64,000 nt of DNA, from assembly GCA_964019425.1 (NCBI GenBank), contig OZ025796.1:186001-250000 (forward strand). The letters run 5' to 3'. Below the pieces are notes generated by a model. The model searched no databases and had not been told where the DNA came from. It worked only from the letters and a program-made list of their open reading frames with translations. Shown here in pieces: positions 22,060 through 32,606 of the stretch. The DNA comes from Flectonema sp. DT1601. Lineage: Eukaryota; Euglenozoa; Diplonemea; Diplonemida; Diplonemidae. Numbering within the stretch: position 1 is the first letter of the stretch; every line of letters starts with the position of its first letter. The translations under genes and the position numbers were made by a program.

Positions 22060-22415
22060 ATACTTAAAGAAATACAAACATATTGCATCAAAAACAATAA
22101 TTTAACATTATAGTTTTAGATACAGTGGCTATGCCTTAACTGTAGCCTTCTGAAGTTACTATTATTTGTTTAGAGAATAATCCATAAACCTCTTTACCTA
22201 TCATAAACAACATAACGATAATTTTACATTAGTTTCAGAAACAGTAGTGTAGGCAAACATTCCGCAATTGATGTAAATCCTTTACATTATAATAAATGGT
22301 TCTAACTTAGCTGCATACACATCTCTTTTTCCGTGTTGTCATTCAGTGCAGTACGGAATCGAGTTATTCAATTTACGAAATCATGAAAACTCTGGTTTTG
22401 GTTTCCCAGTCTCGT
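22060..22415 (+). repeat. Dispersed repeat R2, copy 1
   Basis: It matches 56095-56335 over blocks such as 'ctttacattataataaatg', 'taacttagctgcata' and 'gtgcagtacggaatcgagtt'. Its first part also shares 'atcataaacaacataacgat' style sequence with R1, so R1 and R2 look like parts of one mosaic family. There is no coding capacity. Confidence 0.7.
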
Positions 22416-22765
22416 CAAGAATATAAAACTTTTTTTATATAGAAAAAATAAATAATTTAATATGAACATTTCTTAATAAATATTTTTTACAAAAAAAAAA
22501 AAAAAAAAGATTGTTACAGTAATTATTGTACACTACCAGCGGAGCACTCATCTTAGATAAACTAAAGTAGCATGTCCGAAATAAGTTGGAGTGACATGAG
22601 AGCGTAACAGAGTTCAAAATTAAGTGTCGGCATCTGAAGTGAAGTCGAGAGTGAGGAGGTTTATCGAAATAACACCATCATCTGTCCTTCTTACGTTCTT
22701 TACGAGAAACTATTAGAATTGTCACAGAATTGTCCTTCAAGGGATTTGGGCTACCTCAACGTTTG

Positions 22766-22814
22766 CAACCTGTAGCTTCTGGTACGGGAATGCAGTGCCA
22801 CGTACTACAGGTTG
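22766..22814. other. Bulged hairpin
   Basis: CAACCTGTA (22766-22774) pairs with TACAGGTTG (22806-22814). GTACG (22782-22786) pairs with CGTAC (22801-22805) after a 7-base one-sided bulge. The loop is 14 bases. Confidence 0.4.
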
Positions 22815-23514
22815 AGCGTCCCATACCCCAGCCTCCTTTAAAGGGGAAACACGAGTATAATTTGCGAATAGTGGTATCAAAGGAAAACTTAAAACAAAAA
22901 AAGAAAAAAATAAAAATACAATTTTACAGATTTGTTGCACACTGCACACGTCGCAAAACTATGCTGCGGATATTTCTCCTGCTGGACTTTGGGATCGAGG
23001 CCCAACCTAATCCTAACAATGAAACTTAGTACACAAACTCTGCTTCTTATCGTTTTTCTTTTTTTTTTTTCTGGGAAGCCTTGGTAGCTGCTAAGACAAA
23101 AGAATTAGAAAGGAAACACGTATTCGAAGTCAGCCACGAATTATTATTATTAATTTTTATTTTTTTTAAAAAAATGGTTTTTTTTTTTTTTCGGGCTGTC
23201 TATGGAACCCGAACTATTTTCCTGTTATCTCCAGCGAAGGGCTTTGCGTGCTAGAGAATAAGTAACAAAAACGAGAGAGAAGTGTCCAAAAAATGAGGGG
23301 GGGAAAAAAAAAAAAAGAAAATCCCAATAATATGGGCTCGTACTGAAGCACGGTTTTGTTTTTTTTAAGATCAGGTTTTTTTTTTTTTTCCTCTCCTAAT
23401 TTATAACTAACAGCACAGACAAAAAAAAAAAAAAAAAAAAAAAAAAAACGAAACAAAACAAAACAAAACAAAAGTACAATAGAACGAATACTCAAACAGA
23501 AGTCTTAATTGAAC

Positions 23515-24096
23515 TCAGCATTTGCATCTTTTAGATTCATTTTTTTTATACCTGCTGGACACGTTAGCAAGTGACAAGACCGAGTCGTCGTCTTCCAAAA
23601 TGGGATGCGCTTTACAGAGTGCTGCGATAGACTCGAATGGAGAGTGGATGTTTTTCTTAAATTTTGAAGATACTTCATAATAAGGAAGGCAGTGATGCTT
23701 ACACCAATCAGCTATAGCGTTATCAGAAACGACGCGAATGGTGTCTAAGTCACCTTTGGTTCCAACCACGACGATTGGACGACCCTCACCTAGTCTGGAA
23801 ACGAAATCTTCTCTCCATGAATTGAGACTATTAAAACTGTCTATCGAAGTTAAATCAAAAACGAGAACACATCCCGCAGCACCCCTCCAATACCCACTCC
23901 CCAGACTATGAAATCGCTCCTGACCCGCCGTATCCCATAGCTGTAATACAGTATCACCAAGCGCCTTAGTAGTGAACTCTGCTCCTATCGTTGCTTGTAC
24001 TTTTTCATTGAATTTACCGTCAACAAAGCATCCAACTAGGCAGCTTTTTCCAGCTCCGGAGTTTCCCAATATTATTATTTTTATTAATTGGGACAT
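23515..24096 (-). CDS. Rab-family small GTPase
   Basis: The product is 193 residues, one exon, ATG after an A/T-rich leader. Switch and nucleotide motifs are in order: P-loop 'GNSGAGKS' at 11-18, Thr of switch I in 'ATIGAEF' at about 35-41, 'WDTAGQE' at 54-60, the guanine-specificity motif as 'TKGD' at 113-116, and 'EVSSK' in the G5 position. It ends in C-K-C, a double-geranylgeranylation signal of the C-x-C type used by Rabs. WDTAGQERF and the tail support Rab rather than Ras or Rho; Rab1/Rab5/Rab7 subclass cannot be set by eye. The Asn to Thr change in N-K-x-D is unusual and could alter guanine-nucleotide affinity. The role would be vesicle targeting. Confidence 0.92.
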   Translation of the reverse strand: MSQLIKIIILGNSGAGKSCLVGCFVDGKFNEKVQATIGAEFTTKALGDTVLQLWDTAGQERFHSLGSGYWRGAAGCVLVFDLTSIDSFNSLNSWREDFVSRLGEGRPIVVVGTKGDLDTIRVVSDNAIADWCKHHCLPYYEVSSKFKKNIHSPFESIAALCKAHPILEDDDSVLSLANVSSRYKKNESKRCKC

Positions 24097-26118
24097 ATTT
24101 TGTTAGATTGATATGCCTAAGTGTGATTTTGAGAAGAAATATAAGACATTAAAAAAAATAATAAAAAAGACAAGCGACGGCAATTAATCCAAGGCAAGGA
24201 CTTTTTTTTTTTTTTTTCAAAAAAAAAAAAAAAAGGGGGTATTATAACTGTGTGTTGGTTTACACAGCATTTAGCGACGCTCATTGATTAATTTTTCACT
24301 TTTTTTTCTTCTTGTTTTTTATTTTTTTTTCTACATGATTTTTTTTTTTTTTTTTTTTTTTTAAAATTGACCCCCGTCAAATGACACTTCAGAAGAATAC
24401 AAGTCTATATGAAGTAACCACTGGATTGTGAAGCAAATCACACTTTGCTATGGGGAAGGGACTACGGGAAAGGTACAGATTTTTTTTTTTTTTTCCTCGC
24501 TAGGATTACGGAATAGTATAATAGGGGATTTCTTCTTTTTCTTTTTTTTTTTTTTTTTTTTTTTTTTTCCACCTTCGCCACCCATTGTATCCCAACAATA
24601 CCTTTTTGATCAAGGATACAACCCACTAGTACATCATTTTTAAAGGAACAAGACCACGTCGAGAAGCGGACTCACACTTGACCTTCGGGTGGGTTCTGCC
24701 ACTATTCTTTTTTTTTTTTTTTTTCTTTCATGTTCAAATCTCGGTTGTGAACAACCTCAGATATAGACTCATAGTCAACAACAGACAAAGAAAGAAAAAC
24801 TGCCCTCGAGTAGGACAGACATATAAAATACATTATGAAATTACAGGCAACTGAGGTACCGAGCAGCACCGCTTATTTTTTTTTTTTTTCCCCCTCCCAA
24901 TACGAAATTTTTTTTTGAAATATAGCTGCAATTACACAAATACGCAAAAAAGCATTACGGCAACAAAAATATATAATAAGCAGCTTGAAAACCTAATTGG
25001 ACTAAGACAGAGGTCATTATTTTCACCAAACGTGAAAGTAATAAGGTTCGTCTTCCACGATGGAGCAGGGTCGCCACAACATGGTATGAATGCAATAATT
25101 TTAACATGAAATTCCCTGCACACAAAAAACCACTCAGATAAAGCCTTATATATATTTTATTGATCGCAGACAGTATTACTGGAGCACAGGGAAAATAGAA
25201 AACATTTTTCGACCATAATAAATAAACGGGCTCTTAATCTGAATAGCTTCTTCATCAACGAAAAAAAAACATAGTAGAGTTCACAGGCTAGAAGAGCAGT
25301 GGTTAAACACTTAACCGCCAGTAACCTTTTTATAAAATAAATAAATATACAAAAAAAAAAAAAAAAAACTACGAAAACATTCAAGCAAGTTGACCAACTG
25401 GGGAGTTGAATGCCTCTGTAGTATAGAACCAAGAGAAAGGTCCCGTCTGTTGAGTTTGGGGAAAAAGAAGAAACGAAAAAGCGCGCCATAAAAGGATAGG
25501 GATTTTTATTATTAATGGAATTGTTTATTTTTCTCTTTTTTCTTCTTTATTATACATGCCCAGTATAATTCTGGAGAGGGGTGTAGGGGAAGATATCGCC
25601 AATGCTTTTCCTGTGTCAAGTGTACTTCCACTATCTCCCGAGTGAGTGCACCAACTCTTTTGCTTAGTTACAAAAAAAAAAGTATTTTTAAAAAATAATA
25701 ATAATAATTCAATCCAAATTTCGCGCGGGGGTAACTTGATACTATTGATTAAACCTGGTTGCAATGAAAAAGAGACCAACAGTTGGTATCGATAAAAATT
25801 GGGATGAGAACAAGACAAAAAAAAAAAAAAAAACAGAAAAGCGGAACTATACAGCAGCAGCTGGTTATCTTTTTATTGCCGGAAACGTCTCGATTGTCGC
25901 TCATCACTGATGTGCTATCACCATCACCATCGCGTTTTTTTATACATAATTTTTATATTTTCCTCGACTATTTATCTTTTTTGTTATCGTTATCTTCACA
26001 AATTGTCGACGATGAGCGTTCTCTGCGGAGGGCGGCGTGGTCAACTGGGATAACGTCATATAATCTGTTTTAATTTTTTTTTTTTTTTTTTTGTACCGAC
26101 GTTGTTGTCAGAAACTAT
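24097..26118. other. Intergenic stretch with T runs and one MITE-like copy
   Basis: No gene is visible. Long T runs lie at 24336-24360, 24481-24494 and 24541-24568. The inverted-repeat element copy at 25131-25246 is listed separately. Confidence 0.5.
25131..25246. mobile_element. Small inverted-repeat element (MITE-like), copy 2
   Basis: The left end is 'cactcagataaagccttata' and the right end 'aatctgaatag', an imperfect inverted pair. The inner 'ttgatcgca' is shared with copy 53519. Confidence 0.6.
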
Positions 26119-27744
26119 TCAGAATAACGAATCATACCTAAGACACTCATTCCAATCCTTTTTCCGACGTCTACGAGGGTCGAACTTACTGATAACTTCA
26201 AACCACCAACCACGCTTGACAGGAGGTTCCGGAGGTGTGATATTACCACAAAGTTTAGCCCTTGCTTCAAGTCTAGTGAAGAGAGCCTTGACAGTTAAGT
26301 TAAGAGAACTATGGCTTTCATTTGGAATACAAAACAATGTATACAATGAACGCAGAGATCTAAGTGACGCTATAGTATCCTCAATAAACCTTACTGATAA
26401 CCACATGAATAATGTAGTAGTTGGAAGAACCCATAATATTGCTAACCAAGCAAGAGAAAACATCCACACTACTACACAAGAAATACAAACAACTGTCAGA
26501 GGAAGACCTATAAAACCAGTAAGTAACTTGTACTGAGCAACCTCATCAACGTGAGTTGGTTTTTTAGTTCTTTTCATCACAGATGCCTCCTGACGTTTAC
26601 AAACATAAAATATTGGTGACCACAAGATGAGACCTAAAACTGAAACAGGAACGATAATAATAAGCTGAAGAATTCTGAGGAACATGCACCAAATAAGCCA
26701 AAGTTGACTTTCAATAGGTCGGATTACACGTTGATGTTTTAATCCTATCGTATCTAATTCATCTTGATAGTTAGTCAAGTCTTCTCTAAGTGATAAATCA
26801 GTTACGTCATTTACACTCAGAGCGTTACACCAATACTTTGTTAGCCTAACATGTTCAGCAAGAGTTACTCTTGTTCCTAAAGGAGCAAAGATGTTTCTCG
26901 CAGTGTGAGCAATTCTCATAGTGTTCCAGTCTTCAGCATTGAATGCCGTCAACGACATTAGTTCTTGCAACTGATTACTTATCTCATTTATTGCATCACG
27001 TTTATCTAATGACATAAACTCAGATCCTGGGGTTAGCACTACTGGTGGTGCATACTCAACAACTAGACCAGATCTAAACTTTTCTCTATGGAGATAATTA
27101 AATGCTGATGGTACTAAAGAGAGAGTGTAGTTAGTTTGTCCTGTTCTCTTTGCTTCTGCTAAACAGGCATAGGCAATTGAAGCAACTCCTCTTCTTACTT
27201 CAGAGACTCCCCAATGAAATCTAGAACGACCTTCAGGGAATAGACACACCATAGCACCATCAAGAAGTGTTTGGTTTAACTCAGTAACCGCTGCTTTGTT
27301 GTCAACTCCATCAACGTGTTCGTCAGCACGTTGGAGAGGGACAGTTCCGAGATTGCGAACAAACCAACCAAAGAATGGAAGTTTGAATAAAGTATCTTTA
27401 GCAGTCAATCTTACTAATCGTGGAGTCTGTGAAACACAAACAACAGCATCCGTCAATGAGTTTCCATGATTTGGACACAAGATAGCAGCGTTACCCTCCG
27501 GAGGTAAGTTTTCTACACCAACTAATTCAGTGTAGTGATAAAATATTTCAACTTGTGCAGAAAAAATCGCTCTGATAGCTCGATACAGTCCTGTTGGTGA
27601 TTCTTCTCTCTTCTGCATTCTCACAAGCTTCTTCTGTGCCTCAAGTTTCTGTTCTGATAATTGAAGTTCAAAGCATCGCTCAGCTTTCTTTAAGAATTCT
27701 TGTGATCGAGGTGACAACGGTGCGGATTCTCCACCCGAAGTCAT
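26119..27744 (-). CDS. Glycerol-3-phosphate/DHAP acyltransferase of the Gpt2/Sct1 type
   Basis: The product is 541 residues from the ATG at 27744. The frame is open to 27828, but a 'ttctgtag' acceptor-like signal lies just upstream of this ATG, so an untranslated first exon is likely. PlsC-domain motifs are present: 'CPNHGNSLTD' at 90-99 (H-x5-D as in fungal Gpt2/Sct1), 'LGTVPLQRAD' (third block) and 'LFPEGRSRF' at about 168-176. A stretch of hydrophobic helices occupies roughly 355-385 and 405-445. The enzyme would make lysophosphatidic acid at the ER, the first step of phospholipid and triacylglycerol synthesis. The length is shorter than the yeast proteins (about 740). Substrate choice is inferred from family resemblance. 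Confidence 0.88.
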   Translation of the reverse strand: MTSGGESAPLSPRSQEFLKKAERCFELQLSEQKLEAQKKLVRMQKREESPTGLYRAIRAIFSAQVEIFYHYTELVGVENLPPEGNAAILCPNHGNSLTDAVVCVSQTPRLVRLTAKDTLFKLPFFGWFVRNLGTVPLQRADEHVDGVDNKAAVTELNQTLLDGAMVCLFPEGRSRFHWGVSEVRRGVASIAYACLAEAKRTGQTNYTLSLVPSAFNYLHREKFRSGLVVEYAPPVVLTPGSEFMSLDKRDAINEISNQLQELMSLTAFNAEDWNTMRIAHTARNIFAPLGTRVTLAEHVRLTKYWCNALSVNDVTDLSLREDLTNYQDELDTIGLKHQRVIRPIESQLWLIWCMFLRILQLIIIVPVSVLGLILWSPIFYVCKRQEASVMKRTKKPTHVDEVAQYKLLTGFIGLPLTVVCISCVVVWMFSLAWLAILWVLPTTTLFMWLSVRFIEDTIASLRSLRSLYTLFCIPNESHSSLNLTVKALFTRLEARAKLCGNITPPEPPVKRGWWFEVISKFDPRRRRKKDWNECLRYDSLF

Positions 27745-29344
27745 TTTGATGAATGGAGCTCTACAGAAACAAAAAATATAAAACAGTAAGTACGACTTAA
27801 CACAAAATGTCATATCAGAGCATCGCATATATCCCTAAACTGTACTCCAGTTTAAGGCAAGATATTAAAAAAATTAAACACAAAAAAACAAAAAAAAACC
27901 AAGTGATGAGGCATAAGAGATATTGTCTCTATACACCACTAAAGAAAACAATAATACATATGAAAAAAGTAACACACAGGGAATGTAAAGCAAACATCAA
28001 AAAAGAAGAAAAAAAGGGTCAGCAAACTCCATCTACGCGTACGGGCATAATCATTCCTCAAGAAGACATATTCCACGAGAATAGAATAATTGTTTTCATC
28101 CAAAAACGCGAATTCGTGATAAGAGAGTGCTGCGTGCCTACGAAAAAACTCAACAAAGAGACCCCTAGCACTTATAGCAAAAAAAAAAAAAAAAAAAAAA
28201 AAAAACGGATACAATGACCCCCACAGCAGTTACAGAAACATTCAGTGTAACACAACAAACTAACTGCAATAATATTTTTTTTTTATTATTTTTTTTCATA
28301 CTTGTACTCCTTTTACAAAGGGGGAAAAACAAAAGTGCCATTTTTAAATGCCCCTTTTTTTATGTCATTAAACGGCAAGTAAAGGCGAAAATAGAATTCC
28401 GGGTACGCAAGTATATATAATTTTTTACTATTATTTTGTTCTTTCTCAATATAAAGAAAAACTCCTCAATTGAAGAGGAGAGAGACGAGGGATAAAGGCA
28501 AGTTAGAAAACATAACTTTTTATAAATGAAAAAGAGTGGTCAGAGGGACGGTCAATCCCTAAGTGAACAACAAAAAGAAATGTCAATATTATCTGAAGTA
28601 ACTACTAAGTGTGAAGCCTCCCTCATACTTGTAAATATAACCCAGACGAATTTAACTAGTGAAAGCAATGCGAGAACAAGATTGAGAGGAGAGACCAATT
28701 TCCAATTTAATTTTTTTTTTTTTTATTGTTTGCCAGTTTTTTTTTTTTTTTGGGAGAATTACAAAAAAAACCAATACTACCACCAACCACAACAAGAATA
28801 TTCAAATACTATGATGGAGACAGGTGTCTTCCCCACAAGGGAGGGCTGCAAATATTTTTGCATGGTCACCACCCCTATTATGCTTTATCGGAGTAGCACA
28901 TAAGGTGCTAATCACTATAATTAAAATTGGGTATCTCAGAACACTTTTGCGTGTAACTGGTAGTATCAATTGAGGATATCATAACAAGTTGGTAGAAAAG
29001 TAACAACAAAACGAGTGACTTGTTGGTCACTTCTGTATGCCCATTGAACAAAGTTACCCTTCATAAACTTCACACAAAAAAAACGATAAAAACATATTCA
29101 CAACTATAACTAGGGTCGTCTTAAACCCAGTTCAGGGAAAGAAATAAAAGGTAACTAAGATCAACGACAAGGACGATGAGGGAAGCCACTCCGAACCGTC
29201 CCGTCACATAAAATAAAAGAAGGCTCAAAAGGTTCTTACTCTGCAACTGACGCAGTGCATCAGCTTCCTTACATAAAGGATGGGAAAGTTCTTTTTTTTT
29301 TTCATCCCGCAGGAGACAAATGTTGGCATTTGCAAATAAAACCA
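27745..29344. other. Intergenic stretch, no gene seen
   Basis: It contains A and T runs and small hairpins (CTCCTC/GAGGAG near 28463 and TAGCAC/GTGCTA near 28891). I see no repeat shared with other parts of the window. Confidence 0.5.
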
Positions 29345-31213
29345 TCAAGCATCATTGAGACTTAGATGTGGAGGGCTAAGTACGCTGCTCTTTGATGAGT
29401 GAACAAGAAGACCAGCTAGCGAGTCAGATGATTTCTTGTGTTGGAGCATTTCGTTGTGGACCTCAACTTTCTTTGGTGTTGAGTAGCGAGAAACAGCTTC
29501 TCGCACACCAGGTAACAGCATTATTGATGGAGTGCGACAGGAACCAACTCTCCTGTGACGGGAATCTGATTCACTTACAACAGAAACAACATCATCTTTA
29601 TTGTCTGCTATTTCACAAGCACCCGGCAATACTATGACTGACGCAGTTCGAATTGTTCCAACACGTTCTGCGTCACTAGCAGGGGATGTAGTTTCGTGAA
29701 CCCCAGAGATTGCCATGACTGCGGGTATTCGTATTGAGCTATTTCTTCTATGACGTGATAAAGGTTCGTTATCTGGAGATATTATATCGTCATCACTCTC
29801 CACTCTTTCAATTCCCATATAAGATTCTTTTCTATTTAACGAACTAACAACACTAAGACGTCTTTTACAGCTGTCTTCAATGATGTGTTTTACTGAACCA
29901 CGACGCTGATGGGAACCAACTAAACAACTCTGCAGAGGCACGCTCTCCTTCTTTGCCAAGGGAATAGTTTGCTTGGCTGTTTCGGTAGGATAGCTGACGT
30001 GTTCTTTGTTTGCGTTACAGAGCCTTGGTCGTCTACTCTTTGCTACACGTTTTCGCTCCGCAAAATCAACTTCGTACTGTTCTCTTGCCGCTTTTGCCGC
30101 CTGGATTAGCTTTTCTACTTCTCGGTTTTTGCGATCGATTCGTTTGATTTTTCGCTTGACTGCGGCAGCTACTGACGGTCTGTGAGGGATTTCCTCTACG
30201 GTAATTGGCCTTTTGGGTGTCGTCGGGCTGGCGGGACGCCTGCGGGAACCCACCCTCTGTGTTTCCGCCATGTGTTTTATAGTGTCCTTTACTTCTGAAA
30301 GAAGCGCCCTTTCTTCTTCGTTACGTCGAAAACGGTGGTCGACCTTTTCACTAATTTCAGAAAAGGATCTTGATTGCTGAGGTGAGACGACCAAATGGAT
30401 CGTAGGATCGTAAAAAGTAGCCTCCTCCTGGTCGACATCTTCAACTGCGTCCTCGAAATTTGCATTTCCGATGAAGTTTTTTGCTTCTCTCAGAGTTCTC
30501 AATTCACGTTCTCTGCTGGGTGATGCTGTCTCTGTTGATAAAGATGAGTTTCCGATACTTCGCTCATCCGATTGACTTGAAGAGACCGACTCGACGACTA
30601 TTGATAACCTTCTTGGTGCTCTCACTCCAGTCACCATCTCAGGATAGCTACTTCCAGTAACTTCTTGATGGGGTTGATCAAAGTAAGTTGGTTCATTTCG
30701 AACAACAGATTGGTTTTTTATCTCTTTTTCTGGATTACTGACATACAGATTGTCATCAAAAGATACCACCTGCTGACTATTATATACCTCATGTTCACTA
30801 ACAGACTCTTCAGGGATAGTGTGTGGTTGTTTTGCAATAGATAAGTCTTGAGTAATTGCATCTAGTGATTGATAAAGTTTATTCGATTCATTTGGTTCGT
30901 CAAACAAAAGTTGTTCTAGAGCTCTACCTGTAGCAGCAGCTTCATCTCCTTCCAATACTAAGGGGCTTCTGTATGACAATAATATAACAACTTGTCCTGG
31001 TTGTACTGAGAAATCGCTGATGTCATCTTTCGTGAAAGTTTCCAACTCTTTTCCTGTCTCGTCAGCTATGACAACATTATCTCTCGTAATGTTAATCAGA
31101 AGACGTACACCTGAGTGATAGAGCGAGTAGGTTTGGTTGTTTTTCGATTTTGTCATCCAGACCCATGCCCATTCATTATCGTCTGTTAACACCCACTGCC
31201 ATGATCCAGGCAT
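29345..31213 (-). CDS. Unrecognised protein: folded N-terminal domain and long disordered basic tail
   Basis: The product is 622 residues from the ATG at 31213. A CACCAG acceptor-like site 6 bases upstream suggests a 5' untranslated intron. Residues 1-110 look like one compact beta-rich domain with many Trp and a final helix ('WQWVLTDDNEWAWVWMTK' to 'ATGRALEQLL'). A PH- or EVH1-like fold is possible but not shown. The rest is Ser-rich and disordered, with a Lys/Arg/Glu-rich helical segment at about 320-400 and three spaced copies of an 'R-x-x-S-x-R-x-P-x-(V/I)-M' to 'LPG(A/V)(C/R)E' motif between about 475 and 575. The motif copies suggest short linear binding sites or phosphorylation sites. 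I assign no function. Confidence 0.75.
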   Translation of the reverse strand: MPGSWQWVLTDDNEWAWVWMTKSKNNQTYSLYHSGVRLLINITRDNVVIADETGKELETFTKDDISDFSVQPGQVVILLSYRSPLVLEGDEAAATGRALEQLLFDEPNESNKLYQSLDAITQDLSIAKQPHTIPEESVSEHEVYNSQQVVSFDDNLYVSNPEKEIKNQSVVRNEPTYFDQPHQEVTGSSYPEMVTGVRAPRRLSIVVESVSSSQSDERSIGNSSLSTETASPSRERELRTLREAKNFIGNANFEDAVEDVDQEEATFYDPTIHLVVSPQQSRSFSEISEKVDHRFRRNEEERALLSEVKDTIKHMAETQRVGSRRRPASPTTPKRPITVEEIPHRPSVAAAVKRKIKRIDRKNREVEKLIQAAKAAREQYEVDFAERKRVAKSRRPRLCNANKEHVSYPTETAKQTIPLAKKESVPLQSCLVGSHQRRGSVKHIIEDSCKRRLSVVSSLNRKESYMGIERVESDDDIISPDNEPLSRHRRNSSIRIPAVMAISGVHETTSPASDAERVGTIRTASVIVLPGACEIADNKDDVVSVVSESDSRHRRVGSCRTPSIMLLPGVREAVSRYSTPKKVEVHNEMLQHKKSSDSLAGLLVHSSKSSVLSPPHLSLNDA

Positions 31214-32606
31214 GCGTGACTGGTGGGAAATAAATTTGAAAATGAAAAATACCTTCAAACCTTCGCAATCATAATTTCATGTATTAATGCTGACAGTAAG
31301 AATTAAGTTTTTTTTTAAAAAAAAATATAATATTATTATTCTTCGTATACTTTCTTGAGTTTTTTGTTTGTTTGTTTTTTTTTTTTCCCCTTTTTTTTTT
31401 TTTTTTTTTTTTTTTTGGTCACAGTTTCCGCAACTACTACCTTTTTTATAAGAAGGCTTATTAAGAAAAAAAATAAAACAAACAATCGCATCGTAATGAA
31501 ATTAGAATAGTAGTACCGGTCCAACGTTTACTGTACGCTATGTGAGTACTCCAGGAGGGTAACTCACAGAAACAGAGGACCCAATCCATAGCAATGGATT
31601 GTTGAATTAGCTTCAACAGATCAGATGTTATGATGTGATTCATTGAAAAAATTAAGAACTACTCTTCAGCTTTCCACCTTTGTCTCAAAGTTGGATATCC
31701 CTCTGTGGTAATGCTTTCACACCGTGATTTGATACTGAAGATAACATTGTCGAGTCAGCTTTTATCCGTATGCTCTACGCTAGCTTAACAGATTATGAGA
31801 AAATAATAATAATAAAAAACCAGACAAGTATTGGCATCCGTGATGGTTTTAAGAAAAAAAAAAAGGACAATTATCGATTATTTTTTTTATATTGAAATAG
31901 CATTCGACACAACATAAGCTTACAGTCTTATGAAATTTTCATATTGCGGAGTTACCTTTTTCATATTTTGTAACAAAAACAGAATATAAAAATACCAATA
32001 CTGTCTCTGGTAACTGAGAGAATACAAATTTTTTTTTTGTTTTCTTTCTTTTTTTTAGGATAAAAAAAAGTTTTCCTTGTTTTAAAAGAAAAAAGAATAT
32101 AGGCAGCACACGTTGACCTCATAACCTTCTTCAAGCAAAAAAAAAAAAAAAAAAAAAAAAAAGATAAGCGTAGGAGTTAGAAAATACACTTAACGAGCTT
32201 TGTGTAATTATAACCAAAAAAAACCAAAAAAAAAAAAAAAAGACATCATTCACGAAGAACGATATAACCAACAAATGTGCTGTAGGACTCTCCAATAGTA
32301 ATTATCATTGGGCTGTGTTTTTTTTTTTTTTTTTTTTTTTGAATTGGAAAAGGGTGGAAAAGGCAAATTGAAGTGACAACGTAGAAAAGGTTTAGCTTTT
32401 CATGTCAGAACAGTAGCTAGATACTGCATTACACTCGTACAAATAACAAAATAAATAATTATCAGTATAGGTAGGTAGGGAAAATTGAAACTGAAATTAC
32501 ACCAACATCAATCATACGAGTATGTGGGAGAGGAAAAATAAAATGATGGAACAAAAAAAACAACTTCAATTTTCAAAAATAGAAATAGATTAACGTTTGT
32601 ATTGAA
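31214..32606. other. Intergenic stretch, no gene seen
   Basis: The 17-base string 'aacagaggacccaatcc' at about 31572 also occurs at about 2073, next to the retroelement ORF. Here it is followed by the hairpin AATCCAT-AGCA-ATGGATT. Otherwise only A/T runs (31379-31415, 32138-32162 and 32318-32340) are present. Confidence 0.5.

Larger units (their letters stand above)
19309..23514. other. Long intergenic stretch with repeats and hairpins
   Basis: No coding region is supported over 4.2 kb. It includes a fragment related to repeat R2 (about 19960-20050), a full R2 copy (22060-22415), a scrap of repeat A at about 20397-20425, two copies of 'agtcagcgag' (20475 and 21282), and hairpins at 20025-20045, 20697-20735 and 22766-22814. 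The 7-bp hairpin TTACACC/GGTGTAA is at 20025-20045. Confidence 0.55.

Noticed and set aside
22730-23029. Plus-strand 99-codon frame
   Set aside because: It overlaps a hairpin and A-rich sequence, is on the gene-free strand, and shows no domain features.
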